A stretch of 64,000 bases of DNA from Butyrivibrio sp. LB2008 (GCF_000621565.1 NZ_KK211308.1:186001-250000); one strand, 5' to 3'. Shown: positions 8,361 through 19,129, counted from the first letter of the stretch. The notes: generated by a model not told the origin, from the sequence alone. Numbers and translations: made by a program.

Positions 8361-9113
8361 CTATAATATAGTTAATATCTCCGGTTCACCATCCGTGATG
8401 GCTATTGTGTTTTCATAATGTGCCGCAAGTGACCCGTCAAGCGTTGCAACTGTCCAGTCATCTTCAAGCCATCCGACTTTACGATCACCCATTGTTATCA
8501 TCGGCTCAACACATATGGTCATGCCCTTTTGAAGTTTGGGGCCTCTTGTCAATTTCCTGAAATTAGGAACGATAGGATCTTCATGTAAACTTGTTCCAAT
8601 CCCGTGACCTGTAAGTTCTCTTACAATGCCGTATCCGTAAGGCCTGATAAATTTATCTATGGCAGCGGATATATCATAAAGTCTGTTCCCTGCCTTAGCT
8701 TTCTTTATTCCTTCAAAAAAGCTTTCTCTTGTAACATCAATAAGCTTCTGTGCTTCATCGCTTATCTTACCGACGCCCCAAGTTCTGGCAGCATCAGAAT
8801 GAAAACCTTTGTATATAAGTCCTGTATCGAGTGAAACAATATCACCCTCCTGCAGGATTCGCTCACTGCTTGGAATTCCGTGAACCACTTCATTGTTCAC
8901 AGAAATGCATACAGAAGCAGGAAATCCCTCGTAATCTTTGCAATTCGGAATCCCGCCCAGAGCACGGATAGTTCTCTCACCAATCTCATCAAGCTCAAGT
9001 GTTGATATACCGGGTCTGAGAGCAGCATGAAGTTCTTCATGAACTTTTGCCAATAGATGCCCTGACTGTCGCATAAGATCGATTTCTTTATCTGTTTTGA
9101 TACTTATAGCCAT
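8361..9113 (-). CDS. map: Methionine aminopeptidase, type I
   Basis: Removes N-terminal Met from nascent proteins; 250 aa. Metal ligands of the pita-bread fold are visible: D in SLDTGLIYKGFHSDAARTWG, H in ELTGHGIGTSLHEDP, E in TICVEPMIT and the C-terminal E in HYENTIAI. It lies between adk and infA as usual in the spc operon, with 15 nt from adk. Confidence 0.97.
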   Translation of the reverse strand: MAISIKTDKEIDLMRQSGHLLAKVHEELHAALRPGISTLELDEIGERTIRALGGIPNCKDYEGFPASVCISVNNEVVHGIPSSERILQEGDIVSLDTGLIYKGFHSDAARTWGVGKISDEAQKLIDVTRESFFEGIKKAKAGNRLYDISAAIDKFIRPYGYGIVRELTGHGIGTSLHEDPIVPNFRKLTRGPKLQKGMTICVEPMITMGDRKVGWLEDDWTVATLDGSLAAHYENTIAITDGEPEILTIL

Positions 9114-9128
9114 TTTAATACACCAAGA

Positions 9129-9773
9129 TTATGCATTCAATATGCTAACGATATCACTGAAGACTTCCTGCATATCCTTTGTTCCGTCTACAGTCTTTAA
9201 AATGTTCTTTTTCTCATAGTAGTCGATAAGCGGCTGTGTCTGATCATGATAAACCTTAAGTCTGTTCTGAACTGTCTCAGGCTTGTCATCATCTCTCTGA
9301 ACAAGCTCACTACCGCACTTATCACAGATTCCGTCTTTCTGTGGTTTAATATGTTCAATATGATAGGTTGCACCACACTTCAGGCAAGCTCTTCTACCTG
9401 ACATTCTGCGAACGATGTTATCATCCGGCACATCAACGTTAATTGCGAAATCAACCTTATCACCAAGCTTTGTAAGTTCTGTATCAAGAACATCAGCCTG
9501 GGGAATAGTGCGCGGAAAACCATCAAGTACGTAACCGTTCTTGCAGTCATCGTTTGCAACTCTGTCGAGAAGAAGCTCAACTGTAAGCTCATCGGGAACA
9601 AGCTGTCCCTTATCCATAAATTCCTTGGCTTTCTTACCAAGCTCTGTACCATTTTTGATGTTGGCTCTGAAAATATCTCCTGTTGAGATATGCGGAATAT
9701 TATATTTCTCCGCAATCATCTGTGCCTGTGTACCTTTTCCTGCACCTGGTGCACCCAACATAATAATCTTCAT
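9129..9773 (-). CDS. adk: Adenylate kinase (zinc LID form)
   Basis: Interconverts AMP, ADP and ATP. 214 aa from ATG 9773, chosen for the GGAAGG site upstream; ten further codons in frame lack one. P-loop GAPGAGKGTQ at residues 7-16, NMP-binding GYVLDGFPRT, and a LID domain carrying CLKCGATYH and CDKC, the four-Cys zinc motif of Gram-positive kinases. It follows secY by 88 nt. Confidence 0.98.
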   Translation of the reverse strand: MKIIMLGAPGAGKGTQAQMIAEKYNIPHISTGDIFRANIKNGTELGKKAKEFMDKGQLVPDELTVELLLDRVANDDCKNGYVLDGFPRTIPQADVLDTELTKLGDKVDFAINVDVPDDNIVRRMSGRRACLKCGATYHIEHIKPQKDGICDKCGSELVQRDDDKPETVQNRLKVYHDQTQPLIDYYEKKNILKTVDGTKDMQEVFSDIVSILNA

Positions 9774-9861
9774 ACTATAATCCCTTCCATAAAGTAGAAA
9801 CAAGAGGTTGCAGGGCCCACTGTCATAGTAGGTCCCTGTACCTCTTACCTTATTTTTTCAA

Positions 9862-11181
9862 TCAGTCTTCCAAAAATCCCTTGTAATTACGTACAAGCAT
9901 TTGTGACTCAATCTGTTTTATTGTTTCAAGTATAACACTTACCACGATGATAAGGCTAGTACCACCGAAAGAAACACTTGCTTTAAACATACCACTGAAG
10001 AAGTAAGGAATTATCGCAATGATAATAAGTCCACATGCTCCGATAAATATGATATAGTTCAAAATGCTTGTAAGATAATCGCTGGTAGGCTTTCCGGGTC
10101 TGATTCCCGGTATAAAACCGCCCTGCTTCTTCATATTCTCTGCAATCTCAATAGGATTGAAAGTAATTGACGTATAGAAATACGCGAAGAAGATAAGCAA
10201 TAATATGTATACTACAAGACCGATGGAATAATTCCAGTGATTTGGATCAAACCAATTGTCCTGCTTTAAATATTCCAATATCGTTGCCCAGATACCTGTT
10301 CCCTTATAACCTACAAAGTAAGTTATAACACCGGGAAACTGGAACAATGACATTGCAAAAATGATAGGCATAACGCCTGCTGTGCTGACCTTAAGCGGAA
10401 TTTCGGAACGATTTCCACCATAAGTTCTTCTTCCCTGAATCTTCTTTGCATACTGAACAGGGATTCTGCGCTCTGCGCCGTTAAGAACTACAATCAGTAC
10501 TACCAATGCAATAATAACCGCTATAATTATTACAGCTGATACTACTCCCCTTGCAATAGGCTTCCCACTCACAAAATGCTCGAAAAGTGAATGTAAGTCT
10601 GACGGAATTCTTGAAAGAATATTGATCGTCAGAACTATAGAAATACCATTCCCAACCCCGTTTTCCGTGATTCGTTCACCAATCCACATGAGGAATGCAC
10701 TACCTGCTGTAAGTGCAACTACAACCTGAATTGCCAAGAAAATAGAATTTTCTGTAAGGGAACCAGATTTATAGAAGTTGACAGCCATTGCAATGGACTC
10801 GATAAGTGCCAAAACTACAGTAATGTATCTTGTCATTGCTGTAAGCTTCTTTCTTCCGTCTTCTCCATCCTTCTGCCATTCCTCAAACTTGGGAATTGCA
10901 ATTGTAAGGAGCTGAACAATAATGGAAGAAGTAATATAAGGTGTGATATTAAGCGCCAGGATTGATGCGCTCTCAAAAGATCCACCAGTAAATCGATCCA
11001 TGAAGCCAAAGGCATCGGTTCCGCTCGTTAAACCTGCAAACCACTCTTTGAACTTAGCAACATTCATTCCCGGAATCGGGATAGTTGAGCCAAACCTGAT
11101 AAGAGCAAGCATTGCAAGAGTAAAGAGAATTTTCATTCTGATTTCTTTGACTTTTAATGCATTCATTAGGGACTTAAACAT
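9862..11181 (-). CDS. secY: Protein translocase channel SecY
   Basis: Ten-helix pore of the Sec translocon, 439 aa. Recognisable segments include the plug region after IRFGSTIPIPG, RRIPVQYAKK in the cytoplasmic loop used by ribosome and SecA, and GGFIPGIRPGKPT. The start ATG overlaps the rplO stop by one base (TAATG), implying translational coupling. Confidence 0.98.
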   Translation of the reverse strand: MFKSLMNALKVKEIRMKILFTLAMLALIRFGSTIPIPGMNVAKFKEWFAGLTSGTDAFGFMDRFTGGSFESASILALNITPYITSSIIVQLLTIAIPKFEEWQKDGEDGRKKLTAMTRYITVVLALIESIAMAVNFYKSGSLTENSIFLAIQVVVALTAGSAFLMWIGERITENGVGNGISIVLTINILSRIPSDLHSLFEHFVSGKPIARGVVSAVIIIAVIIALVVLIVVLNGAERRIPVQYAKKIQGRRTYGGNRSEIPLKVSTAGVMPIIFAMSLFQFPGVITYFVGYKGTGIWATILEYLKQDNWFDPNHWNYSIGLVVYILLLIFFAYFYTSITFNPIEIAENMKKQGGFIPGIRPGKPTSDYLTSILNYIIFIGACGLIIIAIIPYFFSGMFKASVSFGGTSLIIVVSVILETIKQIESQMLVRNYKGFLED

Positions 11182-11621
11182 TAGATCACCTCTGTTGTTC
11201 CACCAAGTGCCTCGATTTTCTCTTTTGCTGATGCGCTGAACGCATTTGCTTTAACCGTAAGCTTCTTGGTAAATTCTCCGTTTCCAAGAATCTTTACACC
11301 ATCAAGCTCTTTCTTGATGATTCCCTGATCCTTAAGTGCCTGAACATCTACAACTGCTCCGTTCTCAAATACTTCAAGAGCGCTTACGTTAATTCCTACG
11401 ATGTTTTTATGATTGATATTCTTGAAGCCTCTCTTAGGAAGTCTTCTGAAAAGTGGCATCTGTCCACCTTCGAAGCCAAGTCTGGGAGCACCTGAACGAG
11501 CCTTCTGACCTTTGTGTCCCTTACCTGCAGTCTTGCCGTTTCCTGAAGCATGACCACGGCCTCTTCTAAAATTATCGCTCTGTACAGAACCTTCAGCAGG
11601 TCTTAAGTTTGATAATTCCAT
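11181..11621 (-). CDS. rplO: 50S ribosomal protein L15
   Basis: L15, late-assembly large-subunit protein, 146 aa. Glycine-rich basic N-terminus [20 protein letters not shown] and [18 protein letters not shown]. Overlaps secY by one base. The 117-nt gap upstream toward rpmD contains a distant inverted repeat (TCCGGAGCT/AGCTCCGGA), possibly an RNA fold. Confidence 0.98.
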   Translation of the reverse strand: MELSNLRPAEGSVQSDNFRRGRGHASGNGKTAGKGHKGQKARSGAPRLGFEGGQMPLFRRLPKRGFKNINHKNIVGINVSALEVFENGAVVDVQALKDQGIIKKELDGVKILGNGEFTKKLTVKANAFSASAKEKIEALGGTTEVI

Positions 11622-11738
11622 GATAATCCTCCTTTATTTAACTCCGGAGCTTATACCGCTACACGCAGTGAACATCGCTGCTCACCACTCGCGTATACAT
11701 ACTGCAGCTCCGGATACATTTACATTTTACTTTAGAGA

Positions 11739-11933
11739 TTAGATCTCTTCAACCTTTACAAGGTGTCTGATCTGCTGAATCTGTCCTCTTGTAGCGGAAT
11801 TATCAGGAAGTTCAACAGAGCTGTTAAGTTTCTTAAATCCCATTGATTTTACTGTTGCCACCTGCTTAGGAATAGCACCGATTGTGGACTTAACCAATGT
11901 GATCTTAAGCTTCTTTTCACTACTCTTTGCCAT
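11739..11933 (-). CDS. rpmD: 50S ribosomal protein L30
   Basis: L30, 64 aa. The short form found in most bacteria, with KITLVKSTIGAIPKQ and the loop NSSVELPDNSATRGQIQQI. It lies between rpsE (27 nt before) and rplO as in the spc operon. Confidence 0.97.
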   Translation of the reverse strand: MAKSSEKKLKITLVKSTIGAIPKQVATVKSMGFKKLNSSVELPDNSATRGQIQQIRHLVKVEEI

Positions 11934-11960
11934 TGATTTATACTCCTTATTTACTAAACC

Positions 11961-12470
11961 TTATGCGGTTACTTCAGCAACGGACTTACCGCGCTTTGCA
12001 GCAACTTCTTCAGGTGTCTTCAACTGAGCAAGACCGTTGATTGTTGCATAAACAACGTTCTGCTTGTTGTTTGAACCAAGTGACTTTGTTCTGATGTTTC
12101 TGATACCTGCAAGCTCACAAACTGAACGAGCGGGACCACCGGCGATGATACCTGTACCTTCAGGAGATCTCTTAAGTAAAACTTCAGCAGAGCCGAACTT
12201 ACCTACGAAATCATGTGTGATACTGTTGTTCTCGTCAAGAGGAACAGTAATAAGGTTCTTTGTTGCATCTTCCTTACCCTTGCGGATAGCATCCGGGATT
12301 TCAGTAGACTTACCCAGACCTACACCAACGTGTCCGTTGTTATCGCCAACTACTACGAGCGCAGTGAACTTCATGTTACGTCCACCCTTAACAACCTTTG
12401 TAACACGCTTGATGGTTACAACTTTATCTGTCAATTCGAGCTGACTTGCATCAACTATTGTACGCTTCAT
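11961..12470 (-). CDS. rpsE: 30S ribosomal protein S5
   Basis: S5, lining the mRNA entry channel and important for decoding fidelity; 169 aa. It carries [20 protein letters not shown], the S5 double-stranded RNA-binding signature, then [17 protein letters not shown]. Located between rplR and rpmD. Confidence 0.98.
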   Translation of the reverse strand: MKRTIVDASQLELTDKVVTIKRVTKVVKGGRNMKFTALVVVGDNNGHVGVGLGKSTEIPDAIRKGKEDATKNLITVPLDENNSITHDFVGKFGSAEVLLKRSPEGTGIIAGGPARSVCELAGIRNIRTKSLGSNNKQNVVYATINGLAQLKTPEEVAAKRGKSVAEVTA

Positions 12471-12487
12471 TTGTGTTTTCTCCCTTC

Positions 12488-12856
12488 TTAGAATTCAAGG
12501 CCAGCTTCTCTGGCAGCATCAGCAAGAGCTTTAACTTTTCCGTGGTAGATATAACCACCTCTGTCAAATACAACAGCCTTAATGCCCTTTTCCAATGCTC
12601 TCTTTGCTACAATATCACCAACTTTTGTAGCAGCTTCAATATCGTCTGTATTCTTGAGTTCTGCCTTGATGTCTTTTTCAAGAGTAGAAGCAGATACAAT
12701 TGTCTTGCCGGCTACATCATCAATAACCTGTGCATATACATGACTATTGCTTCTAAATACTGCTAAACGTGGTCTCTCAGCTGTACCGCTGAAACGATTA
12801 CGAATCTTCATATGCTTTTTAGCACGAATTTTCTGTCTTGATTCTTTACTAACCAT
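12488..12856 (-). CDS. rplR: 50S ribosomal protein L18
   Basis: L18, binds 5S rRNA in the central protuberance; 122 aa. Basic N-terminus [18 protein letters not shown], then [20 protein letters not shown] and the C-terminus [20 protein letters not shown]. Standard spc-operon position. Confidence 0.98.
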   Translation of the reverse strand: MVSKESRQKIRAKKHMKIRNRFSGTAERPRLAVFRSNSHVYAQVIDDVAGKTIVSASTLEKDIKAELKNTDDIEAATKVGDIVAKRALEKGIKAVVFDRGGYIYHGKVKALADAAREAGLEF

Positions 12857-12876
12857 TTTGCACTCTCCTTATCTTA

Positions 12877-13416
12877 TTACTTCTTACCTGTCTTACCAAC
12901 CTTACGCTTGATAACTTCATCAACGTACTTGATTCCCTTGCCCTTATAAGGTTCGGGAGCTCTCTTCTCTCTGATGATAGCAGCGTGCTGGCCAACAGCC
13001 TCTTTGTCGATTCCCTTAACAGTGATTATCTGTCCCTCAACTACTGTCTCAACTCCTTCAGGATCAGTAAGTTCAACAGGGTGAGAATAACCAAGTGTAA
13101 GAGAGAGTGTCTTGCCATTTTTAGCAGCTCTGTAACCTACACCGTTAACCTCGAGCTTCTTCTCGAAACCATCTGTAACACCAACTACCATGTTGTTAAG
13201 AAGGCTTCTTGAAAGACCATGTAATGCTCTTGTTTTCTTCTGATCGTCAGGTCTCTTAACTTCGATCTGACCATCTTCCTGTGAGAAAGAGATCTCAGCA
13301 GGGAAAACTCTTGTAAGGGTACCCTTAGGTCCCTTAACAGTCACCTTATTATTTTCTGCAACTTCTACTGTTACTCCAGCAGGAACTGCGATTGGCATTT
13401 TTCCAATTCGTGACAT
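12877..13416 (-). CDS. rplF: 50S ribosomal protein L6
   Basis: L6 of the GTPase-associated region; 179 aa in two homologous halves. [15 protein letters not shown] opens the protein and the C-terminal signature [19 protein letters not shown] is intact. 15 nt separate it from rpsH. Confidence 0.98.
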   Translation of the reverse strand: MSRIGKMPIAVPAGVTVEVAENNKVTVKGPKGTLTRVFPAEISFSQEDGQIEVKRPDDQKKTRALHGLSRSLLNNMVVGVTDGFEKKLEVNGVGYRAAKNGKTLSLTLGYSHPVELTDPEGVETVVEGQIITVKGIDKEAVGQHAAIIREKRAPEPYKGKGIKYVDEVIKRKVGKTGKK

Positions 13417-13431
13417 GCCCGTACCTCCAAT

Positions 13432-13833
13432 TTACCAAATGAATGCAAGAACTTCGCCACCAACCTGCAGCTCTCTTGCTTTTTTGTCAGTTACAACTCC
13501 CTGGTTTGTTGAAATGATTGCGATACCAAGTCCGCCTAATACTCTGGGAAGCTCGTCCTTGCCTGCGTATACACGAAGACCGGGCTTAGAGATTCTCTTA
13601 AGACCAGTAATAACCTTGTCATTTCTATCAACGCCATACTTAAGAGTGATGTGAAGAGTCTTGAAAGCTCCGTCCTCAACAACATCGAGCTTCTTAATAT
13701 AACCCTCGTCAAGAAGAATGTTTGCAATAGCAAGCTTCATCTTTGAAGAAGGAACGTCAACTGTGTCATGCTTTGCAGTATTTGCGTTACGAATTCTTGT
13801 AAGCATATCTGCAATAGGATCGTTCATTGCCAT
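13432..13833 (-). CDS. rpsH: 30S ribosomal protein S8
   Basis: S8, 16S rRNA binder and the classical spc-operon repressor in E. coli; 133 aa. Begins [20 protein letters not shown]; the C-terminal RNA-binding segment is [20 protein letters not shown]. The 189-nt gap before it carries a likely internal promoter (13934-13961) and a CCCCC/GGGGG hairpin just after rpsN. Confidence 0.98.
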   Translation of the reverse strand: MAMNDPIADMLTRIRNANTAKHDTVDVPSSKMKLAIANILLDEGYIKKLDVVEDGAFKTLHITLKYGVDRNDKVITGLKRISKPGLRVYAGKDELPRVLGGLGIAIISTNQGVVTDKKARELQVGGEVLAFIW

Positions 13834-13933
13834 TTTAAATTGCCTCCTTAATTATTTTTGCTTCGCCTTACTACTCCCCGAATTGAGCAGAGACACGAAG
13901 CCGCAATGCGCGCTTATGTGTTTCTCTTTTTTT

Positions 13934-13961
13934 ATTATACGAAGAATAATAACTTTGTAAA
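13934..13961 (-). promoter_or_regulatory. Internal promoter upstream of rpsH
   Basis: TTTACA and TATAAT on the minus strand with 16-nt spacing, about 100 nt before rpsH. It may add transcription to the distal spc genes, including secY and adk. Confidence 0.55.
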
Positions 13962-14022
13962 TATGCGGCTCCCATCCTGAACCGCTATGTTATTCATCCC
14001 CCAAAGGGGGAATTCTACAGAA

Positions 14023-14208
14023 TTACCAAGATGCTTTACGTACTCCCGGAATTTCGCCCTTGTATGCAAGCTCACGGAAGCAAATTCTGCAGATTCCGTA
14101 CTTTCTAAGATAAGCATGAGGACGACCACAGATCTTACAACGATTGTACTCACGTGTAGAGAACTTGGGCTTCATCTGCTGTTTCAACTTCATGGATAAT
14201 TTAGCCAT
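14023..14208 (-). CDS. rpsN: 30S ribosomal protein S14, type Z
   Basis: 61-aa zinc form of S14, with CKIC and CRIC knuckles (residues 24-27 and 40-43) and the C-terminus [11 protein letters not shown]. Located between rplE and rpsH. Confidence 0.98.
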   Translation of the reverse strand: MAKLSMKLKQQMKPKFSTREYNRCKICGRPHAYLRKYGICRICFRELAYKGEIPGVRKASW

Positions 14209-14229
14209 GTGTGTGTTTCCCTCCTATTA

Positions 14230-14769
14230 TTACTTTGCAAAAGGCATATTGAACAGTGTGAGAAGCTCACGTGCCTCTTCATCTGTCTTAGCTGTTGTTG
14301 TGAAAATAATGTCCATACCTCTTGTCTTGTCAATCTTATCATACTCGATTTCAGGGAAGATAAGCTGCTCCTTGATACCAAGTGCATAGTTTCCTCTTCC
14401 ATCGAATGAGTTAGGGTTGATTCCTCTGAAGTCACGTACACGAGGAAGTGCGAGGTTTACAAGACGATCAAGGAAATCGTACATCTTGTCGCCACGAAGT
14501 GTAACCTTACATCCGATAGGCATACCCTCTCTCAATTTGAAGTTAGCGATTGACTTCTTAGCCTTTGTGTAAACAGGCTTCTGACCAGAAATAATAGCCA
14601 TATCATTTGCAGCGTTCTCGAGAAGCTTAGCATTCTCCTTAGCTTCGCCTACTGCCATATTGATAACGATCTTGTCAAGCTTAGGCACCTGCATTACGTT
14701 CTTGTAACCGAACTTCTTTGTCATAGCATCAACGATCTCGTTTTTGTATAAATCCTTATATCTACTCAA
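14230..14769 (-). CDS. rplE: 50S ribosomal protein L5
   Basis: L5, 5S rRNA partner in the central protuberance; the 179-aa length is standard. [16 protein letters not shown] and [15 protein letters not shown] are family signatures. The start is TTG at 14769, supported by GGAGG 9 nt upstream and by the normal N-terminal alignment (SRYKDLYK); no ATG fits. Confidence 0.97.
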   Translation of the reverse strand: MSRYKDLYKNEIVDAMTKKFGYKNVMQVPKLDKIVINMAVGEAKENAKLLENAANDMAIISGQKPVYTKAKKSIANFKLREGMPIGCKVTLRGDKMYDFLDRLVNLALPRVRDFRGINPNSFDGRGNYALGIKEQLIFPEIEYDKIDKTRGMDIIFTTTAKTDEEARELLTLFNMPFAK

Positions 14770-14791
14770 CGTTAAATACCTCCTTCCTTAA

Positions 14792-15121
14792 TTAGTCGAT
14801 AACCTCACCGGTCTTTTTTGCGATGCGGTTCTTCTTTACAACCTTACCAGTCTTATCCTTCTCAACCTTGAATCCAATTCTGGTAGGTTTTCCTTTGTGA
14901 AGATACATAACGTTGGAGATATCAAGAGCTGCTTCGCTCTCTACAATTCCGCCATTGGGGTTCTTTGCAGAAGGCTTCTCGTGCTTAGTTACCTTGTTAA
15001 GACCCTCTACAACAACCTTTCCGTTCTTTGTATCAACAGAAAGGACTTTTCCTTCCTTGTCGATTTCTCTTCCGGCGATAACCTTAACCATATCGCCCTT
15101 CTTAATCTTACTTGTTGACAT
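14792..15121 (-). CDS. rplX: 50S ribosomal protein L24
   Basis: L24, assembly initiator near the peptide exit tunnel; 109 aa. The KOW motif KKGDMVKVIAGREIDKEGKV is at the N-terminus, followed by GGIVESEAALDISNVM. It follows rplN by 12 nt. Confidence 0.98.
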   Translation of the reverse strand: MSTSKIKKGDMVKVIAGREIDKEGKVLSVDTKNGKVVVEGLNKVTKHEKPSAKNPNGGIVESEAALDISNVMYLHKGKPTRIGFKVEKDKTGKVVKKNRIAKKTGEVID

Positions 15122-15133
15122 CTGGGCGCCTCC

Positions 15134-15502
15134 TTATAATACTTCCGGAGCAAGAGAAAGAATCTTCATGAATTTTTTCTCACGAAGCTCTCTGGCTACG
15201 GGTCCAAAAATACGTGTTCCCTTAGGCGTACCATCTTCATTGATAACAACAGCAGCGTTTTCATCAAATCTGATGTAGGAACCGTCCTTACGACGTGTCT
15301 CTTTTACAGTACGAACGACAACAGCCTTAACAACATCACCCTTCTTTACAACTCCACCGGGTGTTGCTTCTTTTACAGATGCAACGATTGTGTCGCCGAT
15401 TCTCGCATATCTTCTTGTAGATCCACCCATAACACGGATTGTAAGAAGTTCTTTTGCACCAGTGTTATCAGCGACTCTAAGTCTACTTTCCTGCTGAATC
15501 AT
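15134..15502 (-). CDS. rplN: 50S ribosomal protein L14
   Basis: L14, at the subunit interface (bridge B8); 122 aa. [20 protein letters not shown] at the start and the signature [17 protein letters not shown] are standard. Confidence 0.98.
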   Translation of the reverse strand: MIQQESRLRVADNTGAKELLTIRVMGGSTRRYARIGDTIVASVKEATPGGVVKKGDVVKAVVVRTVKETRRKDGSYIRFDENAAVVINEDGTPKGTRIFGPVARELREKKFMKILSLAPEVL

Positions 15503-15523
15503 GATATTTCTCCTTTTTTTGTA

Positions 15524-15784
15524 TTACTTTGCACGTTCAATAATGGATACAAGTCTCCATCTCTTATCCTTGGAGATAGGCTTTGTCTCCATGACTTTAA
15601 CTGTGTCACCAATACGGCACTCATTATTCTCGTCATGAGCCTTAAGCTTATATGTTCTCTTTACGATCTTCTTGTAAAGAGGATGCTTCACATGGTCCTC
15701 AATGGAAACTGTGATGGTCTTGTCCATCTTATCGCTTGTTACTTTTCCAACACGCGTTTTTCTTAAATTTCTTTCCACGATCAT
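15524..15784 (-). CDS. rpsQ: 30S ribosomal protein S17
   Basis: S17, early-assembly OB-fold protein; 86 aa. [20 protein letters not shown] and the signature [19 protein letters not shown] are present. 27 nt after rpmC. Confidence 0.98.
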   Translation of the reverse strand: MIVERNLRKTRVGKVTSDKMDKTITVSIEDHVKHPLYKKIVKRTYKLKAHDENNECRIGDTVKVMETKPISKDKRWRLVSIIERAK

Positions 15785-15811
15785 TTCTCCTTTTTAAACC
15801 AAGCAAAAGGC

Positions 15812-16021
15812 TTAGTTAGCAGCCTTAGCATTCTGTGTGATTACAGTCTGGATTCTTGCAATATTTCTTCTTACTTCTTTAATTCTTGCTGTATTATCCA
15901 GCTGGTTTGTAGCGTTCTGGAATTTTAAATTGAAAAGTTCCTTTTTAGCTGATACAAGCTCAGTCTGAAGTTCATCAGCAGTCTTAGCTTTCAGCTCGTC
16001 TACATACTTATTAGTTTTCAT
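15812..16021 (-). CDS. rpmC: 50S ribosomal protein L29
   Basis: L29, at the tunnel exit and the trigger factor docking site. 69 aa from ATG 16021, the only start matching the family ([17 protein letters not shown]). The longer in-frame version runs back through rplP. Its first 11 bases overlap the end of rplP, indicating coupled translation. Confidence 0.97.
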   Translation of the reverse strand: MKTNKYVDELKAKTADELQTELVSAKKELFNLKFQNATNQLDNTARIKEVRRNIARIQTVITQNAKAAN

Positions 16022-16448
16022 TAGATACACCGCCTTCCAAATCAGCCTTTGAAACGATCTTGCACTTGCAAGGAAGCTTGTGTGTAGCAAGACGAAGAGC
16101 TTCTCTTGCATCGGCCTCGGCAACTCCACCGATTTCGAACATTACACGACCAGGCTTAACAACAGCTACCCATCTATCAACAGCACCCTTACCGGATCCC
16201 ATACGAGTTCCGAGAGGCTTTAATGTGATAGGCTTGTCAGGGAAAATCTTAATCCAAACCTGACCACCACGCTTGATGAAACGTGTCATAGCAACACGGG
16301 CTGCCTCAATCTGGTTTGAATTGATCCAGCAAGGCTCAAGCGCAACAATTCCATATTCACCGTAAGTGATCTTAGTACCACGAGTAATTTTATGAGCCAT
16401 TGTACCGCGGAACTGCTTGCGGTGCTTAACTCTCTTCGGCATTAACAT
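16011..16448 (-). CDS. rplP: 50S ribosomal protein L16
   Basis: L16, near the A-site tRNA elbow; 145 aa. [20 protein letters not shown], then GRMGSGKG-type loop [20 protein letters not shown]. The start overlaps the rpsC stop by one base (TAATG) and the end overlaps rpmC by 11 bases. Confidence 0.98.
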   Translation of the reverse strand: MLMPKRVKHRKQFRGTMAHKITRGTKITYGEYGIVALEPCWINSNQIEAARVAMTRFIKRGGQVWIKIFPDKPITLKPLGTRMGSGKGAVDRWVAVVKPGRVMFEIGGVAEADAREALRLATHKLPCKCKIVSKADLEGGVSNEN

Positions 16449-17119
16449 TATTTATCGCTCCCTTCCTTATCTGAATTCTCACCTGCTTTGGTCGGAAGTA
16501 CTTCACCCTTGTAGATCCATACCTTAACACCAACCTTACCGTAGGTTGTATCTGCTTCAGCAAAACCATAGTCAATATCTGCTCTGAGTGTCTGAAGAGG
16601 AATAGTTCCCTCACTATAGAACTCTGAACGAGCGATATCTGCTCCACCAAGACGGCCTGAGCAGCAAGCCTTGATACCAAGAGCGTCTGTCTTCATTGTT
16701 CTGCTCATGCAAGACTTCATAGCTCTTCTGAAAGATACACGGTTCTCAAGCTGCTGTGCAATGTTCTCTGCAACAAGCTGTGCATCCTTATCGGGCTTCT
16801 TGATCTCTTTGATATCAACAAGAACCTTCTTATCTGTAAGCTTTGAAAGTTCCTTCTTAGTTACCTCGATCTCAGCACCACCCTTACCGATAACAACACC
16901 GGGCTTAGCTGTGTAAACGATAACTTTTACTCTATCTGATGCTCTCTCGATCTCAATCTTTGAAACACCAGCTGCATATAACTTCTTCTTCAGAAATTTT
17001 CTGATATTGTAATCTTCTACAAGATTATTGGCGAAATCGCCAGATTCAGCGTACCACTTGGAATCCCAATCAGCGATAACACCGACTCTGAGTCCATGAG
17101 GATTAACTTTCTGTCCCAT
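16448..17119 (-). CDS. rpsC: 30S ribosomal protein S3
   Basis: S3, forms the mRNA entry gate and helicase site; 223 aa. An N-terminal KH domain ([16 protein letters not shown]) is followed by the S3 C-terminal domain with [20 protein letters not shown]. It overlaps rplP by one base. Confidence 0.98.
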   Translation of the reverse strand: MGQKVNPHGLRVGVIADWDSKWYAESGDFANNLVEDYNIRKFLKKKLYAAGVSKIEIERASDRVKVIVYTAKPGVVIGKGGAEIEVTKKELSKLTDKKVLVDIKEIKKPDKDAQLVAENIAQQLENRVSFRRAMKSCMSRTMKTDALGIKACCSGRLGGADIARSEFYSEGTIPLQTLRADIDYGFAEADTTYGKVGVKVWIYKGEVLPTKAGENSDKEGSDK

Positions 17120-17138
17120 TCTTCGCTTCTCCTTTCAA

Positions 17139-17534
17139 TTATCTCTCGTCCAAAATAACAGTCAGATGACTCATTCTCTTGTTGATTCTGTATGCTCTGC
17201 CCTGTGCTCTAGGCTGAATTCTCTTCATGATAGGGCCATTGCTTGCAGTACATTCAGCAACGAAAAGATTTGCTCTGTTCATTCCCTTGTTGTTCTCAGC
17301 ATTTGCTACTGCGCTGCTAAGAAGCTTGTAGATTACGCTTGAAGCATATCTGGGATTATACTGAAGGATTGCGAGTGCTGACTCAACATCCTTACCTCTG
17401 ATAGCATCCATGACAAAGCATGCCTTCTGAACAGGTATTCTTGCGTAAGATAACTTTGCAAAAGGTCTTGTTTCTTTATTGTCACGATTTCTTTCTCTTT
17501 TAATTTTAGATCTATGCTTGATTTCCATTTCCAT
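17139..17534 (-). CDS. rplV: 50S ribosomal protein L22
   Basis: L22, whose loop lines the exit tunnel; 131 aa. ARIPVQKACFVMDAIRGKDV and the tunnel-loop and C-terminal signature PRAQGRAYRINKRMSHLTVI are intact, with no loop duplication or deletion of the macrolide-resistance kind. Confidence 0.97.
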   Translation of the reverse strand: MEMEIKHRSKIKRERNRDNKETRPFAKLSYARIPVQKACFVMDAIRGKDVESALAILQYNPRYASSVIYKLLSSAVANAENNKGMNRANLFVAECTASNGPIMKRIQPRAQGRAYRINKRMSHLTVILDER

Positions 17535-17562
17535 GGATTTGACCTCCTTTCATTGGCACTAC

Positions 17563-17853
17563 TTAGTGAACGCTGCTCTTTCTCTCAACGGGAGAACTTC
17601 CAGCATGTCCTCTGAATGTTCTTGTAGGAACAAACTCACCAAGCTTGTGTCCAACCATATCTTCAGTAACATATACAGGAATATGCTTTCTTCCGTCATG
17701 AACAGCGATTGTGTGTCCAACAAAAGACGGGAAAATTGTAGAACGACGTGACCAAGTCTTAACTATCTGCTTCTGGCCCTCAGCGTTCATAGCATCTATC
17801 TTCTTGAGCAGGCTTGCGTCTGCAAAAGGTCCCTTTTTAAGTGATCTAGACAT
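17563..17853 (-). CDS. rpsS: 30S ribosomal protein S19
   Basis: S19, head protein partnering S13; 96 aa. [20 protein letters not shown] and [18 protein letters not shown] are signatures. Only 11 nt after rplB. Confidence 0.98.
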   Translation of the reverse strand: MSRSLKKGPFADASLLKKIDAMNAEGQKQIVKTWSRRSTIFPSFVGHTIAVHDGRKHIPVYVTEDMVGHKLGEFVPTRTFRGHAGSSPVERKSSVH

Positions 17854-17864
17854 TTTATTCCTCC

Positions 17865-18707
17865 TTATTTGATGGCCTTACCGTTTCTTCTTCTTACGAT
17901 CAGCTTGTTTGAAGCCTTCTTAGCTTTACGTGTCTTATAACCAAGAGCAGGCTTACCCCAAGGTGTGCAAGGGCCTGAACGTCCAATAGGTGCTCTACCT
18001 TCACCACCACCGTGAGGATGGTCGTTGGGGTTCATAACAGAACCACGAACTGTAGGGCGAATACCCATGTGACGGATTCTTCCGGCTTTACCATAGTTAA
18101 TAAGGTTGTGATCGCCATTTCCTACAACACCGATTGTTGCTCTGCACTCGATGGGAACCATTCTCATCTCGCCTGAAGGAAGACGAAGTGTTGCATACTT
18201 ACCTTCCTTAGCCATGAGCTGTGCAGCGTTTCCGGCTGAACGAACCATCTGGCCGCCCTTTCCGGGATAAAGCTCAATGTTGTGTACGTTTTCACCGACA
18301 GGAATAGCTGAAAGAGGGAGGCAGTTACCAACACGGATTTCTGCGTTAGCACCGTTCATAACTGTCATACCGTCTGTCAATCCGTTAGGTGCAAGGATGT
18401 AAGCCTTTGTGCCATCCTCGTACTGGATAAGTGCGATATTTGCTGATCTGTTAGGATCATACTCAATTCCGATAACCTTTGCAGGCATATCGTCCTTATT
18501 TCTTCTGAAGTCTACGATTCTGTACTTAACTCTGCCGCCGCATCCACGATGTCTTACTGTGATCTTACCCTGATTGTTACGACCAGCCTTGCTGTTCTTA
18601 GAAACAACGAGTGACTTCTCGGGAGACTTCTTTGTGATCTCTGAGAAATCAGATCCAGTCATGTTTCTTCTGGATGGGGTATATGGGCCGTACTTCTTAA
18701 TTCCCAT
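17865..18707 (-). CDS. rplB: 50S ribosomal protein L2
   Basis: L2, required for peptidyl transferase assembly. 280 aa from ATG 18707 with GGAGA upstream; a nine-codon in-frame extension lacks a ribosome binding site. [18 protein letters not shown] opens it, and the signature [17 protein letters not shown] holds the conserved His near the catalytic centre. The 122-nt gap from rplW contains no clear terminator. Confidence 0.98.
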   Translation of the reverse strand: MGIKKYGPYTPSRRNMTGSDFSEITKKSPEKSLVVSKNSKAGRNNQGKITVRHRGCGGRVKYRIVDFRRNKDDMPAKVIGIEYDPNRSANIALIQYEDGTKAYILAPNGLTDGMTVMNGANAEIRVGNCLPLSAIPVGENVHNIELYPGKGGQMVRSAGNAAQLMAKEGKYATLRLPSGEMRMVPIECRATIGVVGNGDHNLINYGKAGRIRHMGIRPTVRGSVMNPNDHPHGGGEGRAPIGRSGPCTPWGKPALGYKTRKAKKASNKLIVRRRNGKAIK

Positions 18708-18829
18708 GATTATATCTCCTTTTTTGTTTATCACGTGACTAGCGCTTACAGCGCCTGAATCCCGGACTATTTATTGGATTCGCACGTATATTTTATAGGT
18801 TTAGCCAGCCAAGCTAAATGCCCGACTCA

Positions 18830-19129
18830 TTATAGTCCCTGGAAAATCTCAATATCTTTGCTGTCTTCTGTAAGCTGAACGATTGCTTTCTTAGTCTTAG
18901 CTGTGAAACCGATTGTCATTCCACGTCTCTTCTTTCTGCCGTTGGCATTAAGAGTGTTAACCTTAGCAACCTTAGCTCCTTCAAACATTTTCTCTACAGC
19001 TTCCTTGATCTGTGTCTTGTTAGCTTCAGGATTAACAAGGAAAGTGTACTTTTTCTCGCCCATGCCGGCCATGCTCTTCTCTGTAAGAACAGGCTTAAGG
19101 ATTACGTCATAATACTGTAATGCTGCCAT
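18830..19129 (-). CDS. rplW: 50S ribosomal protein L23
   Basis: L23, SRP and trigger-factor contact at the tunnel exit. 99 aa from ATG 19129 ([19 protein letters not shown]), which shares one base with the rplD stop (TAATG). [20 protein letters not shown] is the C-terminal strand. Confidence 0.98.
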   Translation of the reverse strand: MAALQYYDVILKPVLTEKSMAGMGEKKYTFLVNPEANKTQIKEAVEKMFEGAKVAKVNTLNANGRKKRRGMTIGFTAKTKKAIVQLTEDSKDIEIFQGL

